From the NCBI GenBank assembly GCA_964019335.1, contig OZ025656.1:370001-434000 (forward strand): a stretch of 64,000 bases of DNA. Reading direction: 5' to 3'. Position numbers and translations under genes: made by a program. Each line of letters begins with the position of its first letter. The first letter of the stretch is position 1. The DNA comes from Diplonema japonicum. Lineage: Eukaryota > Euglenozoa > Diplonemea > Diplonemida > Diplonemidae. The notes beneath the pieces were generated by a model that ran no database searches, was not told the DNA's origin, and was given only the letters and a program-made list of their open reading frames with translations. Below, one piece after another: positions 45,657 to 55,561 of the stretch.

Positions 45657-46324
45657 TTGAGGGGGAGAAAAAAACGATGCTCGTACCGATTAACCTAACC
45701 TTCCCCTCCCCACCTTGTACCCCTTCTCCCCCCCCCCCCCCCCCCCCCCCCCAAGGAATGAGTTGTGGCAGGACTCGTGAAGTCTGCCTTTACCATGGTC
45801 GGGTTGAATCATAGGTTTAAAAAAAGAGATAGAAAGAAAAAAAAAAGAAAAAGAAGAAGAAAACGACTGAGTGGTGAATCTCGCTCGACCTAACCTTTCT
45901 CTCATTCGCTTTCTCTCTCACGCTCTCCCCCCTCCTTTTGTTTTGTTTTTTCTTCTTTTTTTCCTCCGCCCGCTTACCTTTCCTGTTGTCATAAGAGAAC
46001 ATATTCAAAGAAAAAGAAGAAAAGAAATTGTAAATCTGACTGTATCCTTTCCTCCTTTTGTTTTATTAGCTCTTCTTTTTTTTTTTTTTTTTTTTTTTTG
46101 GGACCAATGTTTCCAACCTCCCTGTGGTTCGGTAATTGTGGGTAGGAAGACGACACAGAAAGGGAAACTCTCGCCCTCCTCGGGGACTTGGGAGGCAACG
46201 GGGTGAAGAGCTTCACAAGGGTGGCCTGTCGCTGCATGGCACCGCTAAAATCAACGAGACAACTTTTTGTTTTTTTTTCCCGGCAAACAAAAGGGGAACA
46301 ACTAAAATAGGAGGGGAGGTAAAT
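45657..46324. other. intergenic
   Basis: Contains a ~25-base C-run (about 45728-45752), A/T runs and a GC-richer stretch at about 46105-46255 with no convincing open frame. Possibly a noncoding RNA or leader; nothing recognised. Confidence 0.5.
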
Positions 46325-46866
46325 ATGTTGCGATTAGGAAGCGTAGCGAAGAGTGCAGTGACGGTGGCCGGCGGGTTGGAGGGGCAGAAGCGAGGACATA
46401 AGGATGGTAAGAGAGCGCAGATTTTGTCGTGGAGTGGGTTCACACATGTATGTGAGGGAGGGAAAAAAAAAAAACACACACAGCCCCGTCTTCACGGTGG
46501 TGCGGAGAAGGACAGCCAGGCTTGGATGCTGAACGGGCCAACTCCAAGGCGGCCAGGATCGTACACTCGACGACCTGTTTCTACAAAACGGGCGAGACCC
46601 CACCTTGACCCTTTTGTGTTCAAGTACGTGGGTGTGAAGACCGATGCAAGAGGGCGTCCCATCATGGATGCGTCGCGAAAACATAGGGAGAGCGAAATTC
46701 GGCATGAGTTCAGGTTTGTTAAGGGAAACAAAAAAAAAAAAAAAAAAAAAAAAAAAGGTCACTTCTCACCGAGCGCAATTTCCACGGCTTCCCTCTGCTT
46801 TACTACCAAGCCCCAAGGCCCCACGACAACGTTTGGAACGCGACGGAAAAATGGACCGGGGTCTAG
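46325..46866 (+). CDS. small, probably mitochondrial protein of unknown family
   Basis: Three exons, 46325-46447, 46484-46713 and 46758-46866; 153 aa. Introns of 36 nt (GTATGTGAGGGAGGG, A-run, CACACACAG) and 44 nt (GTTTGTTAAGGG, A-run, AG) both restore one continuous protein. The N-terminus MLRLGSVAKSAVTVAGG looks like a mitochondrial presequence. The mature part is basic and aromatic (RRPGSYTRRPVSTKRARPHL, FPLLYYQAPRPHDNVW). It could be a mitoribosomal or respiratory-complex subunit; I do not recognise which. Confidence 0.65.
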
Positions 46867-47081
46867 TTTTTCTCTCTTTTTTTTTTCTTCTTTTTCTTTT
46901 TCTTTTTCTATTACTCTTCTTTTCGTTCAGTATTTTTTTTTTTAAAAGAATATCAATGAGGAATAAAGATGGGGTGTGAAGAAAAAAAAAAGGAAAAAAA
47001 AAAAGCAAAAGTGTTTTTTTTTTTTATTCTTCTATTCATTGTATTAATTTTTTTCCCCGGTGATCCTTCTCAAAGAGACAT

Positions 47082-47372
47082 ATGCCCCTTGTCACCAAAC
47101 CCCGTTTCGGCTCAGCGGTGGTCCTGTCCATCTTGCTCTTCGGGGTTTACATAGAAGTCACCTCTGGGATGGGGAACATCTGGGTAAGAAAGGACAACAC
47201 AGGCACGCGGAGGGTGCGCTTAGTTGCGTTGCTGAAGTTTATCTTGAGCCCTTTATGGCACAAGGTCATGTGGAGGTACAGCCTTTTGAACGTTAACGGG
47301 GTGATGATGGTTCCTTTGTTAACAGCATTGCTGCTGCGTGTGCTGCGGGTTGCTGAGAAACGGTTGAAATAA
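47082..47372 (+). CDS. small membrane protein, unknown
   Basis: 96 aa. Hydrophobic stretches at about 9-25 and 72-88, with a basic middle (VRKDNTGTRRVRLV) and C-terminus (RVAEKRLK). Begins at ATG 47082, after a T/C-rich tract and TCTCAAAG. Two probable transmembrane helices; no family recognised. Confidence 0.55.
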   Translation: MPLVTKPRFGSAVVLSILLFGVYIEVTSGMGNIWVRKDNTGTRRVRLVALLKFILSPLWHKVMWRYSLLNVNGVMMVPLLTALLLRVLRVAEKRLK

Positions 47373-47429
47373 AAGTTTTTTGTGTCTTTTCTAAAAGATT
47401 AAAAAAAAGAAAAAAGAAAAAGAAAAAAA

Positions 47430-47443
47430 CACCCCACTCATAG
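47430..47443 (+). promoter_or_regulatory. candidate trans-splice acceptor
   Basis: A/G-rich run, then CACCCCACTCATAG ending at 47443, 14 nt before the ATG of the scaffold gene. Another acceptor preceded by A/G rather than pyrimidines. Inference. Confidence 0.45.
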
Positions 47444-47457
47444 GCGACACACATGCT

Positions 47458-49338
47458 ATGTCGCAGCCAGACCAGACGTACACGCTGCAGCTGTACAACG
47501 CTGACGATCGTCTAGGGTTGAATTTTAAAGAGTTAACAGATGGTATATACATCACTGGAACAACAGCTGGGTCTGCAGCAGCTCGCGCAGAGGTGAGCAG
47601 AGGTGTCTTGGTCACAGTTGCTGGTCGGCCAGTCTCCAACTTCACTGTTCTCAAAGAGGTAGTGGTGGAACAGCAGCGGCTCAAAAACTTGGCCATTCCC
47701 ATCACCGTGCGAAATCACGTCGATGAACCAGCAGGCAGCCCTTCCTCCCTCCCTGTCGCCCACATTCCTCCGAAGCTCAAGTCCTTCGAGTTCGGTACCG
47801 GGCTTCAATACATCAGGGCAATGACAAAGCACAGCAAGTCTGGGAAGCATGTCCCCCGTGTTGTTTGCATCACGAAGAATTATTTCCTTCTCTGCACGTA
47901 TCCCAAAGGTGTGTTGCGGAGACTGCTCTCACTCTCGGAGCTCACGGAAGTCATCCACCAAGAAGGCACCACCTTCAAAACCTTGGTGAAGTGCCGTCCC
48001 CCAGAACACGACATCCTCCTGCTGCACACGCAGAATGACTTGAACGACTCACCGCCATCACGGGAGGAAGTTGACAGGTTGGGGAATACACTGAAAGTAC
48101 TGCACCAGCACATGACGGGGGGGAACCTAAGTGTGAAGTGGGACTCAAGTGCGAATCTGAACGGGATGGCAAGTTTAAGTAAGACTGCAAAGTACAAGGA
48201 GCCAAGAGACAAGATGGAAGACATCAACACCATACGGAAGACCCGCCCGAGTGCCCAGTATTCCCCGTCGCCGATCCCCGCGGATGAGTCATACCAGTCA
48301 CCGCCGTTGCCCCTGCCACCTCCGCCTCCACAGCAGCAGCCTCCGCCGCCTCAGCCTCCTTCAAACCCGCCGCTTCCGCCTCCTTCGCAACCGCCTCCAC
48401 CCACCAATCCGCCACCGTCGTCGCCCGACGCGCCGCAGGAACCTCAGCTGCCCCCCAAAGCACCCCCCGAACCCATCGAACCTGATTCCCCAGCAGCCCC
48501 CCAACCTTCTCCATTGGCCCCCCAACCACTCACCGTACAGCCCATCCAGTCCCTCTACGAACGGCAACAGTCATCGAACGAGCATGCCCTCGATTCACCT
48601 GCACCACAACCCCTCGCACGCCAGCAGTCCTTCCAGCAGCCTGCCAACTCGCAGATGAAAGACGGTCTCCATGCATCACCCACGCCGCACCCCTCTGTGC
48701 GAGAGTCCTCTGCATCAAGAGCTTCACGCAAGGCACAGGAGGAGCTTGCAAACTTTTTAAAACGAGCGGCAGACGATCCGAGCCACCCGTCGCATGTCGA
48801 GGCGGCGAGCGACCTGGGGCATAAACTGCTGCGTGGTGATTGGGGGTATCCTTTGAACCAGGCGCAGGGGAGGAAGTATATAATAGCAGCAGCGGGTGGA
48901 GGCGATGCACGTGCGCAGGAAACTCTGGCGACATTGGAAGAAGAGGGGCAGAGGACAGCTGCAGGGTTCCCGAAGGAGAAGGGAGAATATGAGAAGGTAG
49001 AAGAGAGGTTTAAGCGGAAGGAGAGGACGTTGACAGAGGGACGGGGTTCGGGGAGGGGGAGGTATGTCCCTCGGTTCAGCCCCCCACGGAGGTCGCCTGT
49101 GCGGGAGTCGGCATCGCCGCATAATGCGCAGGGTGCGACTCAGTCCCCGAGCTTGAGGAGGGGCCAGGTCATGTCATCCCCCACGGGCCTTGGCCGCGGA
49201 AGCGGCAGAGGCACGCCTTTGACTACAGACCCTGTAACAGTCACTATGCGTGTCCAATTGGACAGCCCTTATCGCGATACGGACACTTCTAAGATTTCGT
49301 CGACATTTGACTTCCAAGCATGCTTTGATGAAATTTGA
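47458..49338 (+). CDS. PDZ-like / PH-like / proline-rich / Sel1-like scaffold protein
   Basis: 626 aa. Residues about 5-85 look like a PDZ domain (RLGLNFKELTDGIYITGT and GRPVSNFTVL). About 105-225 resembles a PH-like fold ending in a helix (VVCITKNYFLLCTYP, then LGNTLKVLHQHM). About 270-385 is extremely Pro-rich (PPPPPPQQQ). About 425-495 resembles Sel1-type helical repeats (AASDLGHKLLRGDWGYPLNQ, GRKYIIAAAGGGDARAQE), followed by an Arg/Gly/Ser-rich tail. The order suggests a membrane-associated scaffold; the domain calls are by eye and only the proline-rich part is certain. Confidence 0.65.
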   Translation: MSQPDQTYTLQLYNADDRLGLNFKELTDGIYITGTTAGSAAARAEVSRGVLVTVAGRPVSNFTVLKEVVVEQQRLKNLAIPITVRNHVDEPAGSPSSLPVAHIPPKLKSFEFGTGLQYIRAMTKHSKSGKHVPRVVCITKNYFLLCTYPKGVLRRLLSLSELTEVIHQEGTTFKTLVKCRPPEHDILLLHTQNDLNDSPPSREEVDRLGNTLKVLHQHMTGGNLSVKWDSSANLNGMASLSKTAKYKEPRDKMEDINTIRKTRPSAQYSPSPIPADESYQSPPLPLPPPPPQQQPPPPQPPSNPPLPPPSQPPPPTNPPPSSPDAPQEPQLPPKAPPEPIEPDSPAAPQPSPLAPQPLTVQPIQSLYERQQSSNEHALDSPAPQPLARQQSFQQPANSQMKDGLHASPTPHPSVRESSASRASRKAQEELANFLKRAADDPSHPSHVEAASDLGHKLLRGDWGYPLNQAQGRKYIIAAAGGGDARAQETLATLEEEGQRTAAGFPKEKGEYEKVEERFKRKERTLTEGRGSGRGRYVPRFSPPRRSPVRESASPHNAQGATQSPSLRRGQVMSSPTGLGRGSGRGTPLTTDPVTVTMRVQLDSPYRDTDTSKISSTFDFQACFDEI

Positions 49339-49623
49339 TATCCTCCCTCAATGAATGTCCCCTACCCGATTCCCAGTTTGTTCCAGTGTTATATAAGAAT
49401 CAACTGGAGAACAGGGGAAGAAAAAGAAAGATTTGTATTCCCCCCTGTTTAGTTTTCACCCCCTTTTTCATTTTTGTTGGGTGGTCCTCAAGTGGGGGCT
49501 TTTTTTCCCTTAAACATCGCCGATTTTCTTTTCTTCCGTCCACTTTGAGAAGGAATAGGTGGATTTATTTTTCTTAAAAGGAAGTAGGAAAAAAAAAAAA
49601 GTTGAAGATGTTTATAAAATAGC

Positions 49624-49732
49624 TATTTATTGCCAACAGATTATGGCCATAATTTCACTCGAGGGGCCGAGAGGGTAAAAAAAAAAAAGTTCGAGAGTAA
49701 GGAATGGCCATAATCTGGGCGGCAAGTAAATA
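49624..49732. repeat. foldback inverted repeat 1
   Basis: The arms TATTTATTGCC-x-ACAGATTATGGCCAT and ATGGCCATAATCTGGGCGGCAAGTAAATA are near-perfect reverse complements flanking a central G/A-rich loop (about 49670-49700). MITE-like; no coding capacity. Adjacent to a second foldback. Confidence 0.6.
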
Positions 49733-49735
49733 ATT

Positions 49736-49850
49736 TTATCTCACTTTTCAGAAATTGAGTCACTCCGTTGGTTCGAAAAAAATGGGTAAAACCACCAAAA
49801 TTAGATTATAGGGGCTTCCGGAGTGAAGAAATTTCTGAAAAGTGAGATAA
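49736..49850. repeat. foldback inverted repeat 2
   Basis: TTATCTCACTTTTCAGAAATT (49736-49756) and AATTTCTGAAAAGTGAGATAA (49830-49850) are exact reverse complements, with a second pair of arms (GAGTCACTCCG / CGGAGTGAAG) inside. A separate element placed 3 nt after the first foldback. MITE-like. Confidence 0.65.
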
Positions 49851-50498
49851 ATAATATAATAAAAATAAGAAAGAAAAAATAACAAAACAATAGAAAACAA
49901 AAAGAAAACAAAAAAAAAACCCCCCTTGTACTCTGTCCAGCTAAATTTTTAACGATAAGAAGACCTACGGCCCGGAGATTTCTTTTTTCCCTGTTTTTTT
50001 TTTTTCTGAATTTTATTCCGTTTTCATCAAACCGGGTTTGTATTGAGGAGAATTACCGTTCAGGAAAAAGCCATTCTTTTTCTTGTTATGGTGTTACAGT
50101 TGTCGGTGTGCTTTTTCAAAGGGCTTCTTTTTTGTCCAAGTCGGACCAATACCGCCCCCTTTTTTTTCCCAACAAAATAAAAATAAAAATAAAAAACCGG
50201 AAATCTTCTATGGAAATTAAATTTAGCTCGGGTCAGTTGAAGGGGGGAGGGGACGGGGGGAAAAATGACTGGTTTCCTCTCTTTTTCCCGAGTTTCTCTC
50301 CTCAATCTACTTGCTTTTTTTTTTCTTTTTTTTTTTTCTTTTTTTTCTCTTCGTCTTTATCTTGCCACTTTGTTGCTGTATTGTGTTTATCTTTTTATTC
50401 CCTCTCTTCGTACATATATCTTCTCCATCTTAAAGCCGTGCAACACAAACACAACAAACAGGAGGGGAGGTGGTGGAAAGCGCAATATTTTGCCCAAC

Positions 50499-50696
50499 AT
50501 GCCCACGCAGCCATACGTCCTGTCCGGAGCGAAGCAGTGCGTCAGCACGAGCGGAGTGGGGAGAAAGGTGAAGTGCTGCGACCGCAACAACAGCAATCAA
50601 GAAGCAAGGATAGTAGTACCTCCACTGGCCGTTGGTGGCCCATGGCAATGGCAGGGCAGAGATGGGAAATATATCGGATACGTTACCTGCCACTGA
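50499..50696 (+). CDS. possible small protein
   Basis: 65 aa: Cys-containing (KCCDRNNSN), Gly/Val-rich, ends with GKYIGYVTCH and a stop. It lies after an A-rich leader (CAGGAGGGG...GGAAAGCGC). Composition is not homopolymeric, so it may be a real short gene or a first exon. No family. Low certainty. Confidence 0.35.
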   Translation: MPTQPYVLSGAKQCVSTSGVGRKVKCCDRNNSNQEARIVVPPLAVGGPWQWQGRDGKYIGYVTCH

Positions 50697-50873
50697 CACG
50701 TGAAGCAGGGGACTCTTTACACGTGGGGGGGGACCAAAGTGGGATACCTTCTTCTTATTCGTGCCATCCATCTACCCACTGCACACAAGGCCGGGGGGGG
50801 GGGGGGAGGGGGGCATTTCAGAAATTTAAAAAAAAAAAAAGAAGAGAAGAAAAGGGTGGAAAAAAAAAAAGAA

Positions 50874-52625
50874 ATGCTCACCCTCGAAGAGAAGACCGCC
50901 CTTGTCGTCGAGGAGCTCAGCATCAGCAACGCGTCTCTGCATTTCGACATAAAGGCTTGGCATGGTATATCAAAGGTCTTAGGTTACTCAGACGAGCTGA
51001 TCCAACTTATCAGTGAAGGTTGCGAGGGGGGTATGGAAAGCTTCTTTACCGACCTCCCGATGCTTGTTGAGGCTGTGTGGAACGTGGCAGTCACATTGCG
51101 AGGTCAGAAGGACGCCAGGCGTGCAAAGGAGGAGGTTGAGGTGATGCAGCGGCGTATGAAAAATGCCATAACCGACAAGGAGTCCATCATGACCAGCTTG
51201 CCTGCCTTAGACGATCAACTGGTTGTGATGCTCATGCGGAAGGAATCTGCTGAGGCGCAACTACACATTCCCCACCTCCACACGCCCACTCCCAACCCTT
51301 CTTTCATCACCGTGCTCCCTCCTACTGTCTCTGCCGAGCAAGCCCTTTCTATCTCCTCGCGGATCCAGTCTCTCTGGCGAGCCAAGCCAGGTGGCATCTT
51401 CGACGAGCTGACTGAGAACCTCAAAGCCTGCGATGCCACCCTCAAACCGCTGAAAATTGCCAGCACCGCGTTTTCCCTGCATGAAAACCTCCCCCACCAC
51501 GACCTGAGCCCCCTTGAGCTCTTCTGTATACACCTCTTCAGCCTCACTGCACAGGATCTGGACTCCGTGATGGGGTACAACGACACCATCTGTAAGAACC
51601 CTGTCGTCGCGAAGGTTGTTTGCTGGTGCCTGAAGACAGCAGCCAATGGCAGACAGGAGAGCTGGGCTATTGTTAAAAAGTGGGTAAAGCTCATCGTGTT
51701 GCTGTCGGCGGTGGCGCACATCGGGTGCCCCACACGTGCTGAGGGGGACCCCCTCGTGGCACCCGCTGTTGTGTACTCGGAGAACAGCCAGCACAAAGGC
51801 TTCACCGTCACAGACATCGTGAAGGAGACACCTCCCGCAGAAGTATTGCTATGCCCGTTCCTCTTAGGCATCGAAGATCTGCACAGCGAAGCGCGCGAGG
51901 ACGCAAAGGCGGGAACGGCATTGTTAGAGCCTTATAGAATGGCAGCAACAGGGTACGTGATGAAAGTGAGACAGGGCCTGCTGGAGAAGGCAGAAGAGAA
52001 CAAAGACAACATAGAAATCGCCCTGAGGGATCTAGGGAGGACGTTGGAGGAGAGAGAGGAAGAGCTAGCGCAGAAAGATAAGGAATTAGGCAACAAGGAA
52101 GCACGGATAAGTGAACTGGAACGCACACTGAGAGAAGAGAGAGAAGGACTGGCGGTGCTGCAAAAGGAGCGAGAGGAGGTGGTTGCGAGGAAGGAGAATA
52201 TGGAAGTAGAAGTGCAGCGGATGGAAGACGAGAGGGACAACGTGGTGCTTGACATGAAGCATGCCGAGCTTGCTGTCGAGGAGGTTAAGGGCGAGGCAGA
52301 GGATTTACGCGAGGCGCTTCAAGATATCGCGATAAAGTCGGCTTCAGAGGCCTCGCATATCCGTCAGCACCTTGCACGTTCCAAGCAGCTCTATGCCGAG
52401 GCGAACAGCACGGTGTCGCGCTCTATGGCAGCCCTCCCGTCACTCATCCAACAGGCCTCAGATGCCTCGCAGCAAGCGACCACCTTCACGAACCATCCAT
52501 CCAGATCCGACATACGCGCTGTCGAGCAGGAGGTGGCCGTTGCTGTGCAGCGTCGGGCTTTGATGGAACGAGAGGAGCAACACAAACACACGTTTAGAGC
52601 TCTGCAGGAAAGCAGGTTCCGATGA
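50874..52625 (+). CDS. unrecognised protein with long C-terminal coiled coil
   Basis: 583 aa. The N-terminal half is mixed helical (about 1-330, LVVEELSISNASLHFDIKAW, LSPLELFCIHLFSLTAQDLD, a Trp/Cys-rich CWCLKTAANG). From about residue 370 it is a continuous coiled coil, Glu/Lys/Arg-rich (EEREEELAQKDKELGNKEAR), ending in a Ser/Gln-rich segment. The start ATG follows an A-run and GGGTGG leader; the frame extends upstream only as low-complexity. No family recognised; a cytoskeletal/flagellar role is plausible. Confidence 0.7.
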   Translation: MLTLEEKTALVVEELSISNASLHFDIKAWHGISKVLGYSDELIQLISEGCEGGMESFFTDLPMLVEAVWNVAVTLRGQKDARRAKEEVEVMQRRMKNAITDKESIMTSLPALDDQLVVMLMRKESAEAQLHIPHLHTPTPNPSFITVLPPTVSAEQALSISSRIQSLWRAKPGGIFDELTENLKACDATLKPLKIASTAFSLHENLPHHDLSPLELFCIHLFSLTAQDLDSVMGYNDTICKNPVVAKVVCWCLKTAANGRQESWAIVKKWVKLIVLLSAVAHIGCPTRAEGDPLVAPAVVYSENSQHKGFTVTDIVKETPPAEVLLCPFLLGIEDLHSEAREDAKAGTALLEPYRMAATGYVMKVRQGLLEKAEENKDNIEIALRDLGRTLEEREEELAQKDKELGNKEARISELERTLREEREGLAVLQKEREEVVARKENMEVEVQRMEDERDNVVLDMKHAELAVEEVKGEAEDLREALQDIAIKSASEASHIRQHLARSKQLYAEANSTVSRSMAALPSLIQQASDASQQATTFTNHPSRSDIRAVEQEVAVAVQRRALMEREEQHKHTFRALQESRFR

Positions 52626-52757
52626 CATAGGTTCTGATGACAACACTAACTAGACTTGTAGACAAGTAATGTACTGTTCATACCTTTTTCGTGTCAATCT
52701 TTCCTTCTGACATATATACACAAACAGTCACCGGGAACAAGAAAAAAAGAGAAGAAA

Positions 52758-54074
52758 ATGTCTTCCGGCAGCCCTGCAACATTCGGGAGCCCCTTCGGCC
52801 TGCAAACGGTGCCGTCGTCGGATACGGATCTTTCAACGATGACGGTTGAGGAGGAGTCGATTTGGAGCCACGTTCCCCAAGCACCTCCTGATGCGGTGTT
52901 TGGTATTGTGGCGGAGTACAAGCGTGACCCTTGCAACGACAAGGTGGACCTTGTAGTGGGGGCGTACAGAGATGAAGACGGCAGGCCGTACTTGTTGGAG
53001 TCAGTGTCCGCTGCTGAGATAAGAATCGCGAACACGAAGTTAGACAAGGAATACCTCCCGATCGACGGCCTGAAGGAGTTCCGCGACGCAGCAGTAGCAC
53101 TTGCCTTGGGAGAGGACAGCCTCGCTGCAAAGGAAAAACGCGTCATGAGCATCCAGACCCTCAGCGGAACAGGCGCCTTGCAAATCGCAGCCGCTCTGTC
53201 GCATAAATTCTCCCCGGACAGCACTGTGTACGTCTCGAACCCGACATGGGCCAACCACAGAGGCATTTTTGAAGCGGCGGGCTGCAAGGTAGCAACTTAC
53301 AGGTACTGGTGCGGGGAATCGAAAAGCCTTGATTTCGATGGGATGGTGACAGATCTCAAAACCGCATCGCACGGGTCCGTTGTGGTCCTGCATCTCTGCG
53401 CGCACAACCCCACCGGTGTCGACCCCACACGGGATCAATGGAAGAGGATCGCCGAGGTCTGCAGGGAGAAACGCCACAGAGTCGTGTTCGACTCTGCCTA
53501 CCAAGGGTACTGCTCAGGTGACCTTGACAACGATGCATGGGCAGCAAGGTACTTTGAAAGCGAAGGACTCGAGTTCTCGATCACACAGTCTTTCTCCAAG
53601 AACATGGGCCTCTACGGCGAAAGAGTAGGTTGCTTCATGCAGGTTACCAATACCCCCCAGGTTGCCGAGGCGCTGGCAAGCCAAGCCAAAGCCATTGCAA
53701 GGGTTACTTACAGTAACCCTCCTAAACACGGTGCGCGTATTGCAGCAATGATCTTAACGGACCCAAGCCTCCGAGCACAGTGGGTAGAGGAGCTTAAAGG
53801 AATGTCTGTAAGAATTATCAGAATGAGAGAATTGCTTTTTCATGAGATGCAGGAACAGGGCACACCAGGGGACTGGGGGCACATTATTTCGCAGAAGGGG
53901 ATGTTTTCCTTTACCGGTGTCTCGCCCAAGCAAGTTAAGCACATAGTATCAAAACACAATGTGTACATGCTTGGGTCCGGGAGAATATCCGTTGCTGGCG
54001 TGACAGAAGGAAATGTGAAGAAGATTGCGAGAGCCTTCCACGATGCTGTTGTCAGTAGCACGCTTGAGACGTGA
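52758..54074 (+). CDS. aspartate aminotransferase (class I)
   Basis: 438 aa. Typical blocks: IVAEYKRDPCNDKVDLVVGA, LSGTGALQIAA, VYVSNPTWANHRGIF, HLCAHNPTGVDPT, the PLP-binding SFSKNMGLYGERVGCF (Lys about residue 280) and SRISVAGV-like GRISVAGV at the end. It transaminates aspartate and 2-oxoglutarate with pyridoxal phosphate. The N-terminal 35 residues are Ser/Pro/Thr-rich, without a clear presequence, so cytosolic use is possible. The gene precedes a homopolymer-rich gap of 2.3 kb. Confidence 0.95.
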   Translation: MSSGSPATFGSPFGLQTVPSSDTDLSTMTVEEESIWSHVPQAPPDAVFGIVAEYKRDPCNDKVDLVVGAYRDEDGRPYLLESVSAAEIRIANTKLDKEYLPIDGLKEFRDAAVALALGEDSLAAKEKRVMSIQTLSGTGALQIAAALSHKFSPDSTVYVSNPTWANHRGIFEAAGCKVATYRYWCGESKSLDFDGMVTDLKTASHGSVVVLHLCAHNPTGVDPTRDQWKRIAEVCREKRHRVVFDSAYQGYCSGDLDNDAWAARYFESEGLEFSITQSFSKNMGLYGERVGCFMQVTNTPQVAEALASQAKAIARVTYSNPPKHGARIAAMILTDPSLRAQWVEELKGMSVRIIRMRELLFHEMQEQGTPGDWGHIISQKGMFSFTGVSPKQVKHIVSKHNVYMLGSGRISVAGVTEGNVKKIARAFHDAVVSSTLET

Positions 54075-55038
54075 TTTTTTTTTTTTGATTTTTTTTAAAT
54101 AAATATTTCCGTTCTTTACGATATACAGTACAGAAGGGGGTAGTTGGGGGTAGTTGGGAATACTTTTTTTTTTTCTTTTTTTCTTTTTTTTGAAACTGTT
54201 TTCATCGAAAAAGAAAAAGAAGGGTTTTTTCTTTTCCCTTCTTTTTTTTTTTTAAAAAGAAATCTTTTTTTATTGAATAAAAAAAAAAGAGGGGGAAAAA
54301 AAAAAGAAAATGTTCGTCTTTAACATTTGTAAAAAAGGAGGTTGTCAATTTTGAACTTGGGACGTGCCCCTTTTTTTAAAACTATTCTGGACGAATTTTT
54401 TCTTGTTCCTGTATTTTTTTTAATGCTCTCTCCCCTTTCTATTAGAAGACAGCAAGTGAAGGGGGATAAGGGGGGGAACTGTGCGTGGCTTATACGTAAA
54501 CTCCCTTTATTTTGAGTCATTTTTTTTTCTATAAAAAAAAGCAAGTAAAAAAGTTTTATTTTTCAAAATATCATCATAAAAATTACCTCTCCCCCCCCCC
54601 CCCCCCCCCCCGCCTTTTTTCCAAATTCTATACTATCGTGCTTCCTTTCATTTCGTCCGTCACATTTTCTTTTAGAAAAAAAAATGAGAGGAGAAGAAAA
54701 AAAAGAAGGGAATATTAGGGAGGGGGCGATACTGTATACGGTTACCCTTTTTTTTTTCTTTCTTTTTTTTTTTCTCTTATTGACAATTTTTCTCCCTTCG
54801 CCTTCTACCTCCCTTGCAGCAACTGTACAAAAAAAAAAAAGAATAGAAAGAAAAAAAATACAGTACTTGCGCACTCCCCTTTGTTTTTTAAAAGGTCTGT
54901 CAAAAAAGATTTTTTTTTTTCCTCTTCTTGATTTGATCGTCGTTTCATCGTCTTTCTCTTTGAATGGGCACAGGTGTGCGGGGCAAGAACAAAAAAAAAA
55001 AAAAGAAAAAAAAAAAAAACAAGCCATAGTAATAAGAC

Positions 55039-55146
55039 ATGGCTCTCTGTTCCTCTTCCCATGAAATGGGTTTCCCTGGCAGAGGGGACTACATGAAAAG
55101 GGTGCTGAGGGACAGAGAATGGAGGAAAAAAAAGAGAAAATGCTAG
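55039..55146 (+). CDS. possible 35-aa basic peptide or first exon
   Basis: ATG 55039 to TAG 55146 encodes a highly basic peptide (GFPGRGDYMKRVLRDREW then KKKRKC). It follows an A-run and CAAGCCATAG, which resembles the A-rich acceptor before 39822. It is short enough to be chance, and no domain is visible. Confidence 0.25.
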   Translation: MALCSSSHEMGFPGRGDYMKRVLRDREWRKKKRKC

Positions 55147-55526
55147 TTTTCCCCGACAGGGTAAAAGATCCTATTTACCCTTTACACTGCCAAAAAAAAA
55201 GGGGGAAGAGAAGATATAAAACCAAACATTAGACTACTTTGGCCATCCTCCCTCTACCCTCCTTTAGTGCCCACTGCTTTCCCAAAAGAGCTAAAAGAAG
55301 AAATGCCTTCCCTCTCCCCCCCCCCCCCCCCCCCCCCCCGCGACATCTCCCAGAAGTTGGGCTTTGCCATTGCATGCAAAGCACAAGCGAACTGATTATG
55401 GAGGGTGTTGTAGAGATGTGAAAGAAAAAAAAGAAGAAAAAAAAGGAAAGAAAAACTGTCGTGCGTAGAAAAAAGAGAAGAAAAAGAAAACAGAGAGCCC
55501 GCCGCGCTGAGACATGAGATTAGGGG

Positions 55527-55561
<35 letters not shown>

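Larger units (their letters stand above)
49339..50498. other. intergenic with two inverted-repeat elements
   Basis: Starts with the gene's 3' region, including the GGTGGTCCTCAAGTGGG...CCCTTAAACATCGCC motif also seen near 17.16 kb, then two adjacent foldback repeats (annotated), then A/T-rich sequence. No gene recognised before 50499. Confidence 0.55.
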
